From a virus: 42,790 bases of DNA. Both the position numbers and the translations under genes were made by a program. Position 1 is the stretch's first letter, and every line of letters begins with the position of its first letter. The stretch covers positions 1-42,790 of the IMG/VR virus record IMGVR_UViG_3300028920_000132. The stretch is one strand, 5' to 3'. The notes beneath the pieces were generated by a model. It saw only the letters and a program-made list of their open reading frames with translations. It was not told the DNA's origin and ran no database searches. This document shows positions 20,348 through 29,808 of the stretch, one piece after another.

Positions 20348-22405
20348 ATGGCTAAAAAAGAAATTTCCCAAAAACGGTTAACTAAACTATTCAATGAAAT
20401 CCGTATGGCTACCGCGTTTAACGAACAAGAACTTCAACCAGTGATTAGAGAATCTATTAACCGATATACCAACAAATTCAGACCTTCTATTGGATATAAC
20501 TGGCGAGTGTTTATTAACGAGTTTTATCCCATAATACAGTTTAATCTACCTAACACGTTCCTGAACACTCCACGTGCGTTTCTTAAACCTAAACATAAAT
20601 ATTTTATCGCTACTAAACGTGATCCTGTAACGGGTAAACGTCAACAGATGCAACTAGATTCTACCAAATCCGCTAAAACTCAAGAAGCTATTATTAATTA
20701 CCGACTACCTGAAATGCGGTATAAACAAGAAGTTAAGAAATGTGTTATGGACGCACTTATGTTTCCACATGCAGTGTTATGGCATGGATATAAAGGTGAT
20801 TTCGGGATGACTAACGAAAACGAAATGTATATACGTAACGAAAAAACGTTTGTTAAACATCTGTTTCCATTAGAGTTCATCAAAGATCCTACTGTACCGT
20901 TTACCGAACTGGAATCAGCTCAATGGGTTGGTCGTATAATAGATATACCTTATGACGATTTTGTTGAAATGAACGATGTGTTGAATATAGATAAGAAAAA
21001 TAATGTTAAAACGTTTAAAGGGTATGGTACCGAAATCGGGTCACAATACGCTATAACTAACGGTGCTGATAAAGCTACGTTATCTAAATATATGAAACCT
21101 ATACTATCGTATGCCGATAAAAGTTTCCAAAACTCTACCTCTTCTGATTATGTGAGATGTTATGAAATATACCTCCGTCCCACTAGTAAACAACAACGAC
21201 AAAACGTACCGGGTAAAATACTTTTATTAACTGAATCGCAACCTACTCCCTTAAGAGAATCCGATTGGTCAATAAAAGCTGAAGGGTTCCCCTCACAAAT
21301 ATTGCAGTTCAACCCTGTACCCGGTACTTACTTATCAATGACAGATATCGATACTTATAAAGATGCAGTTGACCAGAAAAACGCTATCATTAATCTACAA
21401 CTCCGTAACGCTACCGAAAATTCTAAAGTTTGGGTTGCTATCGCTGCACAAGGTATAGATTCTGAAGAAGATATAGAAAAGATTACTGTAGGTGACCAAA
21501 CTATACTTATGTTTAAAGATACCGATAACATTAACGGTAAAATGTCTCTAGCGTCTCCTAGCGGTATGGCGTCTAGTGAACTATACATTATAGATACACG
21601 TGTGCAACGTAATATAGAGAATCTGTCTGGAGTGAGTGATTTGAAGAAAGGATTCCTCCAATCAGGTGAAGAATCTGCTACTTCAGTACGTATACGTAAC
21701 GCAGGGTCTAGTGCCAGACCAGCTTACCGGCAAGACATCATGAGTGACTTCTTACGTGATTCCATACATTACCTACTTCAACTAGAAAAACAATATACAA
21801 CTGTTAAAGACGCTGTACGTATTGTCGGTACACTAGATATTCAATGGTCTGATAAACCTACTAAAGAAGATATACAAGCTGATGTTGATGTTGAAATAGA
21901 CGTGGTTAGTATGTTACCTGAAGATCCTGAACGGGAACTGCGTAACCTCCGTGAAACTCTTATACTGTTCTCACAAGCAGTCCAGTCACCACAGATAATG
22001 CAGAAAATTAATCAAGAAGGTAATACACTTAACCTATCACCACTTATACAACAAATACTTATGCGGATGAAACTTAAAGACCCTGATATATTCAGGTCTA
22101 TCGAACCACAAGAATCTATGGGATACGCTTCTATCCAACAACTACGTGAAGCTGAACAGAATATCGTCAGCACAATATCTCAAGGTCAAATAGCTGTTAT
22201 GCCTAACGAATCAGACGATCATAGAGTTAAACTGGAAATATATAGTGTGTTTAATCAGTTACTTCAAGCGTTACAACAGAAATCTAACGCTCTTGAACAA
22301 CTTATAGTAATGCAACAATCTTTAATGGAAGAGATGCAATCTAAAGAAGGTGCTGCTAACTCTCCAGTTAAAATAGGGTCAAATAACAATGTGGTTTCAA
22401 TCTAA
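20348..22405 (+). CDS. Portal protein (head-tail connector)
   Basis: 685 residues, close to the about 725 of P22 gp1 and much larger than siphophage portals. Position directly after terL, long helical C-terminal region rich in Gln and Glu (QALQQKSNALEQLIVMQQSL) that would make the barrel, and the loop-rich N-terminal part support the call. Forms the dodecameric ring at one vertex through which terminase pumps DNA. AAGGAG ahead of the ATG. No catalytic motif is expected. Confidence 0.85.
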   Translation: MAKKEISQKRLTKLFNEIRMATAFNEQELQPVIRESINRYTNKFRPSIGYNWRVFINEFYPIIQFNLPNTFLNTPRAFLKPKHKYFIATKRDPVTGKRQQMQLDSTKSAKTQEAIINYRLPEMRYKQEVKKCVMDALMFPHAVLWHGYKGDFGMTNENEMYIRNEKTFVKHLFPLEFIKDPTVPFTELESAQWVGRIIDIPYDDFVEMNDVLNIDKKNNVKTFKGYGTEIGSQYAITNGADKATLSKYMKPILSYADKSFQNSTSSDYVRCYEIYLRPTSKQQRQNVPGKILLLTESQPTPLRESDWSIKAEGFPSQILQFNPVPGTYLSMTDIDTYKDAVDQKNAIINLQLRNATENSKVWVAIAAQGIDSEEDIEKITVGDQTILMFKDTDNINGKMSLASPSGMASSELYIIDTRVQRNIENLSGVSDLKKGFLQSGEESATSVRIRNAGSSARPAYRQDIMSDFLRDSIHYLLQLEKQYTTVKDAVRIVGTLDIQWSDKPTKEDIQADVDVEIDVVSMLPEDPERELRNLRETLILFSQAVQSPQIMQKINQEGNTLNLSPLIQQILMRMKLKDPDIFRSIEPQESMGYASIQQLREAEQNIVSTISQGQIAVMPNESDDHRVKLEIYSVFNQLLQALQQKSNALEQLIVMQQSLMEEMQSKEGAANSPVKIGSNNNVVSI

Positions 22406-22529
22406 AAAGGTTAGAAATATAGACGCTAGACTTAAAAAAGTTGAGTTACAAATACAAACTATAACTAAAATAATATTACAGGAGAAACAAAAATATGGTA
22501 CTCATAAAAATGTCAAACAAGAAAGCTAA
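22389..22529 (+). CDS. Small coiled-coil protein overlapping portal end
   Basis: 46 residues, MWFQSKKVRNIDARLKKVEL then Q-rich helix to VKQES. Overlaps the portal end by 17 bases and the next gene start by 35. The MWFxSKKVxxIxxRLxxxE form is common in tiny phage proteins after the portal. Weak ribosome-binding site; moderate support. Confidence 0.5.
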   Translation: MWFQSKKVRNIDARLKKVELQIQTITKIILQEKQKYGTHKNVKQES

Positions 22530-22896
22530 ACGAGGTAATAACCATAACATAATAGTACGTAACTACGAACATTATAACAAAGCGTTTAAACAATGGGATT
22601 CTCATCAAGGTAAATATATATCGTCTAAAGCTCATTACCAACAAGAACTCGATAGGCAAGGTATGATAACTGAAAAAGAAGCTGATAGGTTAGGACTTAA
22701 TACCGGTCCTAAACGTAAAGATTACAAAATAACTCAAGATACTGTAGAGTTAATTAATTCAGTTGCACAAACTGCGGATAAACATGGTAACGTTAAACCT
22801 AGTGATAGAGCTATAGATAGACTGAACAAAAATAAACCTAAATATAACCATGACGCGTTACCTAAACATTACCAAGATAAAGGCGGGTTTGATTAA
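22495..22896 (+). CDS. Basic hypothetical protein, 133 residues
   Basis: MVLIKMSNKKAKRGNNHNII, basic throughout, with LGLNTGPKRKDYKITQ and KNKPKYNHDALPKHYQDKGG. AGGAG is 10 bases before ATG 22495. Located between portal and scaffold. Possibly head-assembly or DNA-binding; no family recognised. Confidence 0.75.
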   Translation: MVLIKMSNKKAKRGNNHNIIVRNYEHYNKAFKQWDSHQGKYISSKAHYQQELDRQGMITEKEADRLGLNTGPKRKDYKITQDTVELINSVAQTADKHGNVKPSDRAIDRLNKNKPKYNHDALPKHYQDKGGFD

Positions 22897-23123
22897 TGAG
22901 ATTCTTTACTGTACCTGACATATACAATCAACCGATAATGGTTAATATAGACCATATAGAATCATTAACATATAACGAAGAAGATTACAACATAATTAAC
23001 ATTAATCTCTCCAGCACAAGAACCATACAAACCAGTATGCCTAGAGAAATATTAGTTGGTATGATTAATCGTGTAAGCACTAAACCAGAAACCGTTACAA
23101 CACATACAGAGTTTGCTGGATAA
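22896..23123 (+). CDS. Small FlbD-like beta protein
   Basis: 75 residues, MRFFTVPDIYNQPIMVNIDH, then IINLSSTRTIQTSM and IVGMINRV-like end. The pattern of two strands with an IxVNxxHI motif recalls the FlbD-like fold. Start overlaps the previous stop by one base. Head or connector accessory role is a guess. Confidence 0.65.
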   Translation: MRFFTVPDIYNQPIMVNIDHIESLTYNEEDYNIININLSSTRTIQTSMPREILVGMINRVSTKPETVTTHTEFAG

Positions 23124-23189
23124 ATTTACCAATACTAATCTTAACATAACGTTAAGAAGTAAGTAAACTAAACTAAGGAGTGAAACAAA
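23124..23189 (+). other. Intergenic hairpin and TTAAG repeats
   Basis: TCTTAAC (23139-23145) and GTTAAGA (23151-23157) form a 7-bp hairpin with 5-base loop, followed by AGTAAGTAAACTAAACTAAGG. Related short repeats recur at 32225-32275 and 38206-38245. Confidence 0.5.
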
Positions 23190-24185
23190 ATGAGAACTAT
23201 ACAAGAAGCGTTAGCAGAAAGAGGTATCACGGCTGAGGAAGCTGCTAGTCAGGTTAAGTCACAGCAGCTTAATTCACATAACATTACATCTACAACTGTT
23301 GATGGTAATGATGCTGATACCAAAACTGATACCAAAACTGATACCAACACAAATACCAACATCGACACCAACACCGACATAGTAACTAGAGTAATGCAAC
23401 ATAAACCAGAAATGACCAACATTGAAAGTGATAGTCAACCAGTAGATGACAATACTGACACTACCACCAAATTCAATGTTAACGATATAGAAAACATAAA
23501 AGATCCTGTTGCAAAGAAGTATGCTGAAGAAGCATATAAATCTTTCGAAAAAGGGTACCAAAAAAAGTTTCAAGAACTTGCACAAGAACGTAAGTTACTT
23601 GAACAAAAACTGTCTGCTAGTGAATCTTGGACACCGGAGAAAGTACAGTCATTACTTTCTAACCAAGACTTTATACAAGCTTCACAACAAATACTGCAGT
23701 CACAGAACCCAACTGATGGCGAGATGAGCGATCAGGAATGGTCTGCGTTAAGTGATAAAGAAAAGAACGAGTTTAAGTCTATGCAACGTGAGTTGAAAGA
23801 AATGAAACAGTATAACCAGCGTATACAAATGGAACAACAACTTAACCAACAAGTTACTGAACTACAACAGAAATACGCTAGTTTCGATAAAGATAAAGTA
23901 CTCGGTCTACTTAACGATATTAACGCAGGTAAGTTCAGTGCTACGTTAGAACATATTCATAAAGTTTCTGATTATGAAGATGCAATCAGACGTGCATACA
24001 AAATGGGTCGTGAAGATAGAAAACTTGAGATAACAGAAAAGTCCGAAATATCTATGCCTGTAGACGGTATTCGTATACAACCTAACACAGAAACTACAAT
24101 ACAACGTCAAGAAAACGAATCGTCTAAACAGTTTTTAATGCGTAGACTTAAAGAACGGATGCAAGAAAAACAAAACAAAAAATAA
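23190..24185 (+). CDS. Scaffolding protein
   Basis: 331 residues, very acidic and helical, placed directly before the capsid gene. Contains a tandem repeat DTKTDTKTDTNTNTNIDT (12-base DNA repeats at about 23316-23378), a long Q/E/K-rich coiled coil (MKQYNQRIQMEQQLNQQVTE) and a basic end (MRRLKERMQEKQNKK), the usual form of scaffold proteins, whose C-terminal helix binds capsid. Guides procapsid assembly and is expelled. Confidence 0.8.
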   Translation: MRTIQEALAERGITAEEAASQVKSQQLNSHNITSTTVDGNDADTKTDTKTDTNTNTNIDTNTDIVTRVMQHKPEMTNIESDSQPVDDNTDTTTKFNVNDIENIKDPVAKKYAEEAYKSFEKGYQKKFQELAQERKLLEQKLSASESWTPEKVQSLLSNQDFIQASQQILQSQNPTDGEMSDQEWSALSDKEKNEFKSMQRELKEMKQYNQRIQMEQQLNQQVTELQQKYASFDKDKVLGLLNDINAGKFSATLEHIHKVSDYEDAIRRAYKMGREDRKLEITEKSEISMPVDGIRIQPNTETTIQRQENESSKQFLMRRLKERMQEKQNKK

Positions 24186-24213
24186 TTAATAATTAAAGTA
24201 AAGGAGAAATATA

Positions 24214-25179
24214 ATGAGTGCAACGACAATGACTTCACCTTACAGTATACCAACTACTTTAGATGAATGGACACTTACAGCGTCTATGGCAGATTATCAA
24301 GGTACACTTGTAGATAACGTGTATAATTCTAACGTGTTGTTAGGTATACTTAAGGGAAATAAAGAAATTATAGATGGAGGTAACTCTATCGTGGTGCAAC
24401 TTCTTAAAGAAGAACAAGATGATGGAGGATTCTATCTAGGAGCTGACACACTTAACACTACACAAGGTAACTATATTACCCATTGTGAGTATAAGTGGCA
24501 GAACCTTTACGAACCTATTGTTATCCATCGTGACGAAGAAAGACAGAACAGTGGTGCTAACCATAAAACCATAGACTTAGTAGCTTCTAAAACTATGTCT
24601 AGTGAAAAAGCTATAGCTAAACGGTTAGAACAAGCTCTTTCTATACCAGTAGGTGCAGCTGGTAACTTAATCGACCTGGACACATTAGTAGACACAGGTA
24701 CGTTAGGTTCTATTGCAGGTGCAACTTACACGTTCTGGCAAGCTACTGAAACTACTTCAGGTTCGTTTGCTACACAAGGGTTATCTGATATGACCACAGC
24801 TACATATGCAGTTAGTGGTGCAGCTGATGAAGAAAACCCTAACATATACATAACGAACAAAACTATATTCCAGAAGTTCGAACAGACTCGTTTACCTTTA
24901 GAACGTATCCAGAACCGTGACTTAACTGCAAACGCAGGGTTCAAGAACTTAACGTTTAAAGGTGTACCGGTAGTGTATGGTAACTATATCGGGTCAGGTA
25001 AACTTTATGGTATTAACACTAACTATACTTACTTAGCTGTTGATAGTATAACTGATTTTGCTATGACAGAGTTTAAGTCACCTGTTAACCAAACAATTAA
25101 AGTTGCTTATATCTTGTTTAGAGGTAACTTGGTTACTAATAACAGACGTAGAAACTTTAAATTACAGAGTATTACTTAA
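24214..25179 (+). CDS. Major capsid protein
   Basis: 321 residues, beta-rich HK97-type by composition, directly after the scaffold. Motifs such as LDEWTLTASMADYQGT, VVQLLKEEQDDGGFYL and the C-terminal VAYILFRGNLVTNNRRRNFKL fit the P-domain and A-domain of capsid proteins. AAAGGAG precedes the ATG. Forms the icosahedral shell. The call rests on position, size and composition. Confidence 0.85.
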   Translation: MSATTMTSPYSIPTTLDEWTLTASMADYQGTLVDNVYNSNVLLGILKGNKEIIDGGNSIVVQLLKEEQDDGGFYLGADTLNTTQGNYITHCEYKWQNLYEPIVIHRDEERQNSGANHKTIDLVASKTMSSEKAIAKRLEQALSIPVGAAGNLIDLDTLVDTGTLGSIAGATYTFWQATETTSGSFATQGLSDMTTATYAVSGAADEENPNIYITNKTIFQKFEQTRLPLERIQNRDLTANAGFKNLTFKGVPVVYGNYIGSGKLYGINTNYTYLAVDSITDFAMTEFKSPVNQTIKVAYILFRGNLVTNNRRRNFKLQSIT

Positions 25180-25193
25180 TAAGGAGGTAAATC

Positions 25194-25460
25194 ATGGGTT
25201 CTGTAACACCTAGTAGTGTATCTAGAGAAAATTTAGGATCAGTGAACCTTCTTATATGTCCGTTTGCTAATACTGTAGATGACGGTGACACTTGGGCTAG
25301 CGGTCTTACCACAGTCAGAGGTTATTGGGCTAATGGTACTGAAGACCCTACTACTCAAGCTCATGTCGGAGTGGATGTTAGCGAAAGTTCAGGAACGTTC
25401 ACGTTCTATATCGGAGAAGATAATAAAGCGTTTACGTTATACGTTTTATGTACAGAGTAA
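25194..25460 (+). CDS. Small structural protein (capsid accessory)
   Basis: 88 residues, MGSVTPSSVSRENLGSVNLL, all-beta, ending FTFYIGEDNKAFTLYVLCTE. AAGGAGG ahead of the ATG. Follows the capsid gene closely; a decoration or head-completion role is likely. Confidence 0.65.
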   Translation: MGSVTPSSVSRENLGSVNLLICPFANTVDDGDTWASGLTTVRGYWANGTEDPTTQAHVGVDVSESSGTFTFYIGEDNKAFTLYVLCTE

Positions 25461-25477
25461 CATACTAAATCCTGGTG

Positions 25478-25511
25478 GCTGGGCTGGTAACTTGTAGTTA
25501 TTTGACCCAGC
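25478..25511 (+). other. mRNA hairpin between capsid accessory genes
   Basis: GCTGGG (25478-25483) pairs with CCCAGC (25506-25511); inside, GTAAC (25487-25491) pairs with GTTAT (25497-25501) around TTGTA. No T run follows, so it is not an intrinsic terminator. Could stabilise or process the message. Confidence 0.5.
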
Positions 25512-25538
25512 AGAGGATAACAAAAAGGAGAAATAATA

Positions 25539-26345
25539 ATGGCTTATTCAACAAGTTCAAGATTACCGTTTGGTGTTGTCGGTGTACCTCAAGTTGGCGG
25601 TGCATTTGATAAGTTCCAGATGGACGCTACACCTAAATACAATTTAGGGTTCAAAGTAGAATCTGCAGACGGTAAAGTTTACCGATACTCTCATTTCGGT
25701 GATGATGTTAATAGAGGAGTTCTAGTAGCACAAGATTTATCTGAATCTTCAGTAGTAGATACTGATAACGCTATCATAGATTCAGCTTCTGCAGTTACCA
25801 CTACTGACGGGTTAATTAAAAGTAAATATGTTCAGTTAACTTTAGCTTCTATCACTGCAGGTCAGTTAGCAGGTGGAGTATTTATCACAACAGACGATGC
25901 TGGTGAAGGATACACTTATGATATCGTGGGTAACACTGCTACTAACGATCCTGCTACTGGAGATATCCGTATCGAGTTAGCACAACCGTTACAAGTAGCT
26001 GTAACAAGTGCAACTGATTTCTGTATTATGGGTAACCAATACAGTAACTTAGAAATAGCTACTACTACTGATGCAGGTATAGCTGGAGTAACTTGTGCTA
26101 CTATGGACGTATCTGAAGCCGCATGGGGTTGGATACAAACTAAAGGTAGAGTAGGTATACTTCAAGACGGTACTATTGCTGTTGGTGGTATAGTAACTTT
26201 ATCTGACGGTACTAGCGGTGCAGTACAAGCACTTGCTGGTGGCGGAACTGACGTTACTGACGTTATATCAGAACCTATTGTAGGGTTCTGTACAGTAGCT
26301 GGAGATACCGGAGGACATGGCGGGTTTGTGATTAACCTGGAATAA
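25539..26345 (+). CDS. Capsid decoration-like protein
   Basis: 268 residues, all-beta, Gly/Thr/Ala-rich: GVVGVPQVGGAFDKFQ near the start, then LAGGVFITTDDAGEGYTYDI and the end GFCTVAGDTGGHGGFVINLE. Position after the capsid genes and the composition suggest a head decoration or stabilisation protein. AAAGGAG precedes the ATG. Family not recognised. Confidence 0.65.
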   Translation: MAYSTSSRLPFGVVGVPQVGGAFDKFQMDATPKYNLGFKVESADGKVYRYSHFGDDVNRGVLVAQDLSESSVVDTDNAIIDSASAVTTTDGLIKSKYVQLTLASITAGQLAGGVFITTDDAGEGYTYDIVGNTATNDPATGDIRIELAQPLQVAVTSATDFCIMGNQYSNLEIATTTDAGIAGVTCATMDVSEAAWGWIQTKGRVGILQDGTIAVGGIVTLSDGTSGAVQALAGGGTDVTDVISEPIVGFCTVAGDTGGHGGFVINLE

Positions 26346-26424
26346 CAACAAAACTTGTTAGTAATAACAAACATAGTTAGAGTGTGTTGCTCTAACAACC
26401 CGAAAAAACAGAGGAATAAAACTT
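26346..26424 (+). other. Two hairpins before the glycan cassette
   Basis: TTGTTA-GTAA-TAACAA (26355-26370) and GTTAGAG with CTCTAAC (26376-26396, 7-base loop). Neither has a T run. They mark the junction between capsid genes and the cassette and could be mRNA processing signals. Confidence 0.5.
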
Positions 26425-27198
26425 ATGGCAAAGATTTTAGTAGGTATAGCAATGTGGCAACCACACAAACTCTTCTTAGAGTCTTTGCCTAAGTTTTATT
26501 CACAAATTAAACATAACCATGACGTGGAAATATACGTATGTTCAGGTATGCCGTTAGTAGACGCACAAAACGAGTTTGCAGAATATATGCTCAATAACGA
26601 CCATGAGTATTTGTTAACTTTAGAAGACGATCATTGGGGACACACACCTGAAATGTTGGAATCGTTACTCAACGCTAACACTTATATGTGTGGTATAAGA
26701 TATTATTCACGTCATCCGTTTTATATGTGTACGTTAATGAAATATAGTGATTGTAAAGGTAAGTCTATTAATAAACGATACGTTGATTTTCCATTAGATA
26801 CTAAAGGTTACCATGAATGTGATTTAGTACCATTTGGCATGACGTTAATTAAACGTGAACTGTTTACTGACGTGTTAGATAAACCTTATTTCAGGCTTAA
26901 CCATATATACGATCCAATAGAAGGCGAATATTATACTTATGGTACTGACCGTAATTTCTGTGATCGTATGATACAGAAAGGTATATATCCTGTAGGTTGT
27001 TTTGACCATACGTTAACACATGACGATATAAATGATAAAACTATTTGGTTCTATAGATGTGAAACTATGAAGTTATATAAAGGGTTTTCAGATAGATGTA
27101 AAGTGTTAAGACGTAAAGGTAAAAAACAACCTAAGTTTCATCTATATTATCAAAAACATAAACATGAGGTAGACGAATGCGTAAAATCTTATTTATAG
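26425..27198 (+). CDS. Family-2-like (GT-A) glycosyltransferase
   Basis: 257 residues. KILVGIAMWQPHKLFLESLP opens like a nucleotide-sugar-binding fold; the LLTLEDDHWGHTPEMLE segment gives a DxD-like EDDH near residue 72 and CFDHTLTHDD provides later metal or catalytic candidates. Transfers a sugar from a nucleotide donor, probably in the cytoplasm. AGAGGAAT ribosome-binding site. First of four overlapping genes; the next starts 22 bases before its stop. Acceptor unknown (virion protein, host glycan or DNA). Confidence 0.75.
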   Translation: MAKILVGIAMWQPHKLFLESLPKFYSQIKHNHDVEIYVCSGMPLVDAQNEFAEYMLNNDHEYLLTLEDDHWGHTPEMLESLLNANTYMCGIRYYSRHPFYMCTLMKYSDCKGKSINKRYVDFPLDTKGYHECDLVPFGMTLIKRELFTDVLDKPYFRLNHIYDPIEGEYYTYGTDRNFCDRMIQKGIYPVGCFDHTLTHDDINDKTIWFYRCETMKLYKGFSDRCKVLRRKGKKQPKFHLYYQKHKHEVDECVKSYL

Positions 27199-28112
27199 GG
27201 TCGTTCCCAACTAACGCATCTAATTTAGGTGACCAGGCACAAACCTGGTCTATACTGAACTATCTACATAACAATTTTTCAGATTATCAGTTACATCAGT
27301 TCTACCGTACTGAACTTAATACTGACAGGTACAAAGACATAACATCCACTGTCAATGAAGACGATATTATAATCATATCAAGTAGCGGAGATTTCGGGTC
27401 ACGATACAAAGGGTGGCATAATACTGCCAGACCCAGTATAATCCAACAGTTTAGTAATAACCAAATAATACAACTACCAACCACAGTGTATTATGATAAC
27501 AGTGCATATGCCGAATCGTTACTTAAACAAGACAAAACTATATACAACAATAACAACATAACAATATTGTGTCGTGAACCTGTAAGTGAATCTATAGCGT
27601 CTACACATTTCAGTTGTAACGTTAAGTTCTTCCCGGACTTTGCTTTCTACATACAACCTGAAACTTACGTAACTGAAACCAAAAACAACATATTACTTAA
27701 CTTACGTAATGACGGTGAACGAGCGATATCTAAAGAATATACTAACACGTTATCTAAACTAACTAATACCACTCCAATTAACATACATACTTTACCTTAT
27801 AACGTGGTACCTGACGTACGTGACAAAACGTTCAGTAACTTATTTAAAACTTACCAATCATATAACTTAATCATAACAGACCAGATGCATAGTATGATAT
27901 TTGCTATTATTAACAATATACCTTGTATAGCTATAGATGACGCTATACCACATAAACTGTCAGGATACAAGTCAGTTACTAAAAACGCAGTTAAGTATTT
28001 AGATTTAAACATTAACCAATCTATACCAGAATTAATCACACAAACAGTAACTGAATATGAACAAATATCTTTCAAACATTATTTCGACACTTTCAGGAGT
28101 ATGATAAAATGA
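27177..28112 (+). CDS. Polysaccharide pyruvyl transferase-like protein
   Basis: 311 residues. N-terminal KILFIGSFPTNASNLGDQAQ has the family's typical start with a GD..A motif; C-terminal NLIITDQMHSMIFAIINNIP and CIAIDDAIPHKLSG match the conserved (D)xxH...A...xPxI region. Members transfer pyruvate ketals or related groups to sugars of surface glycans. Overlaps both neighbours, so its level is tied to the glycosyltransferase. Its substrate is probably the sugar installed by the preceding gene. Confidence 0.75.
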   Translation: MRKILFIGSFPTNASNLGDQAQTWSILNYLHNNFSDYQLHQFYRTELNTDRYKDITSTVNEDDIIIISSSGDFGSRYKGWHNTARPSIIQQFSNNQIIQLPTTVYYDNSAYAESLLKQDKTIYNNNNITILCREPVSESIASTHFSCNVKFFPDFAFYIQPETYVTETKNNILLNLRNDGERAISKEYTNTLSKLTNTTPINIHTLPYNVVPDVRDKTFSNLFKTYQSYNLIITDQMHSMIFAIINNIPCIAIDDAIPHKLSGYKSVTKNAVKYLDLNINQSIPELITQTVTEYEQISFKHYFDTFRSMIK

Positions 28113-28759
28113 CCGGTATAAGACCAGAATATAAAAGTAGATGGGAAACGTATAGTTACCGTAACCATACGCCAGACGATCGTATTGATCCGGTATCTCT
28201 AGTAGGTGGTGATTTAGATAATGTATCTAAACGTCAACTAGAAATGGTACAAAGTGTAGGACTCAAACCTACACATAAATATCTAGATATAGGTTGTGGT
28301 TGTGTTAGAGGTGGTAGGTTAATAGAAAAATATTTAGATGAAGGTAACTATTGGGGATTAGACATATCAGAAACTTTGTTAGAAGAAGGTAAGAAACATG
28401 TTAAATGTCCCGACCAGCTTATACAAGTAACTGATTATGAGTATACTAAATACGTATCGTTAAAGTTTGATTACATAGTGCTATTCAGCGTGTTTACACA
28501 TATATATGAAGACGATATAGTTAACGTGCTTAATGGGATTAAACCTTTAACCACACCAACTACTATAACAGCACCTAGCGTACTGTTAATGTCTGAAGAT
28601 AACGAACGTGATGCGTTAGGTAACGTAGACAAGATAGTTTACAAACAATCTTGTATAGAAAGAATATTCAATAGTTGTGGATATGATTATAAGTTATATT
28701 CATTTCCTATAACTAACACTAGAAAACATACATGGTATTTACTTAACTATGACAAATGA
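28109..28759 (+). CDS. SAM-dependent methyltransferase
   Basis: 216 residues with motif I LDIGCGCVRGGRLIEKYLDE near residue 55, the acidic residue after it in WGLDISETLLEEG and a typical FDYIVLFSVFTHI segment. Rossmann-fold class I. Methylates a small molecule or sugar rather than protein or DNA by context. Its start overlaps the preceding stop (ATGA). Confidence 0.85.
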   Translation: MTGIRPEYKSRWETYSYRNHTPDDRIDPVSLVGGDLDNVSKRQLEMVQSVGLKPTHKYLDIGCGCVRGGRLIEKYLDEGNYWGLDISETLLEEGKKHVKCPDQLIQVTDYEYTKYVSLKFDYIVLFSVFTHIYEDDIVNVLNGIKPLTTPTTITAPSVLLMSEDNERDALGNVDKIVYKQSCIERIFNSCGYDYKLYSFPITNTRKHTWYLLNYDK

Positions 28760-29336
28760 CGAATTATATAACTTAATTAAAAACAGACGTAGTTACCGTA
28801 GATGGACTTATAAGAAGGTACCTACAAACATACTTAACCGTATAGCTGAATGTGGTGTGTATGCACCGTCAGGTGCCAACACTCAGAAAGTTAAGATACA
28901 GATAGTAACTGATCCGGAAACTATAGAAAACATATGTAAGAACACTTCTGATTGGTTTTATAAAAGTTACCCTACAAGTATACTAACAGTGTATTTTGAC
29001 CTTAACGTTAAAGATACTTTAAAATTAAACTATTTAACACCACATAAATATTGGTCTAGACTAATATGGCAAGACAGTGCGTCTTCTATGACTAACATGA
29101 TGTTAATGGCAGAAGCTTATGAACTTAAAACGTGTTGGGTATCTGTCAGACCCGATACTAACAACAAATACGAACAAAACATACGTGAGATACTTGATAT
29201 ACCAGACAACTATATAATAACTAGTTTCCTGTTTATAGGATACAGTGACGATAAGATAGATTACGAAACGTTTATTCATCAAGGTAAAAAGATTAAACGT
29301 GATTTAGATAACATAATTAAGGAGGAAAATAAATGA
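28749..29336 (+). CDS. Nitroreductase-family FMN protein
   Basis: 195 residues, usual size for the family. Opening NRRSYRRWTYKKVP with the two Arg and Ser that bind FMN phosphate; CGVYAPSGANTQ and the later MLMAEAYELKTCWVSVRPD also match. Uses NAD(P)H to reduce its substrate. In this operon it could complete a modified sugar or protect against host defence chemistry. Phage-borne nitroreductases are uncommon. Overlaps the methyltransferase end. Confidence 0.85.
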   Translation: MTNDELYNLIKNRRSYRRWTYKKVPTNILNRIAECGVYAPSGANTQKVKIQIVTDPETIENICKNTSDWFYKSYPTSILTVYFDLNVKDTLKLNYLTPHKYWSRLIWQDSASSMTNMMLMAEAYELKTCWVSVRPDTNNKYEQNIREILDIPDNYIITSFLFIGYSDDKIDYETFIHQGKKIKRDLDNIIKEENK

Positions 29337-29629
29337 GTATGAATTTAATGATTGATACTGTGAGGTTAGCTGCAGACGGTGCAGTGGGTGTGAGTGGTAA
29401 ACCTATGAGAATTTATTGGATACATTTAGTGTCTGGTGCTACAGCTTCTACTACTAGTTTAAAAAACGGTACTAGTACTGCTGGTACTGCTTATTGTCAA
29501 GTAGATGGTAAAGCTAACGAAGGTGTGTTGCTTAATTTTGCTGGTGGTATGCGGTTTCCAGACGGTTGTTTTATGGATACTGATGCTAATATAAGTTATG
29601 CAACTATAGGTTGTACAAGGGAATTTTAA
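29333..29629 (+). CDS. Small beta structural protein
   Basis: 98 residues, MSMNLMIDTVRLAADGAVGV, all-beta, Gly-rich, ending ISYATIGCTREF. AAGGAGG sits inside the nitroreductase end; the start overlaps the nitroreductase stop. Returns to virion-type composition. Likely a virion component. Confidence 0.6.
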   Translation: MSMNLMIDTVRLAADGAVGVSGKPMRIYWIHLVSGATASTTSLKNGTSTAGTAYCQVDGKANEGVLLNFAGGMRFPDGCFMDTDANISYATIGCTREF

Positions 29630-29638
29630 GGAGGAGTT

Positions 29639-29794
29639 ATGATAGGTATATCACCAGTAACGCCAACGGCACCTGCACTAAATTTTGCACAAAAAGAAAG
29701 AGATTTCAGTTCACCGTCTATTTGGGATCATCTGTTACAAGATAATGGTGATGATTTACTTAAAGACGATGGAGATTATTTATTAAAAGATTAA
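29639..29794 (+). CDS. Small protein with duplicated tail, 51 residues
   Basis: MIGISPVTPTAPALNFAQKE followed by LQDNGDDLLKDDGDYLLKD, a near-perfect repeat of (D)DNGDDLL/DDGDYLL units. AAGGAGG just upstream. Acidic; could be a chaperone or adaptor for the fibre gene that follows. Too short for the usual callers but well placed. Confidence 0.6.
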   Translation: MIGISPVTPTAPALNFAQKERDFSSPSIWDHLLQDNGDDLLKDDGDYLLKD

Positions 29795-29808
29795 TAAGGA
29801 GATAAAAT

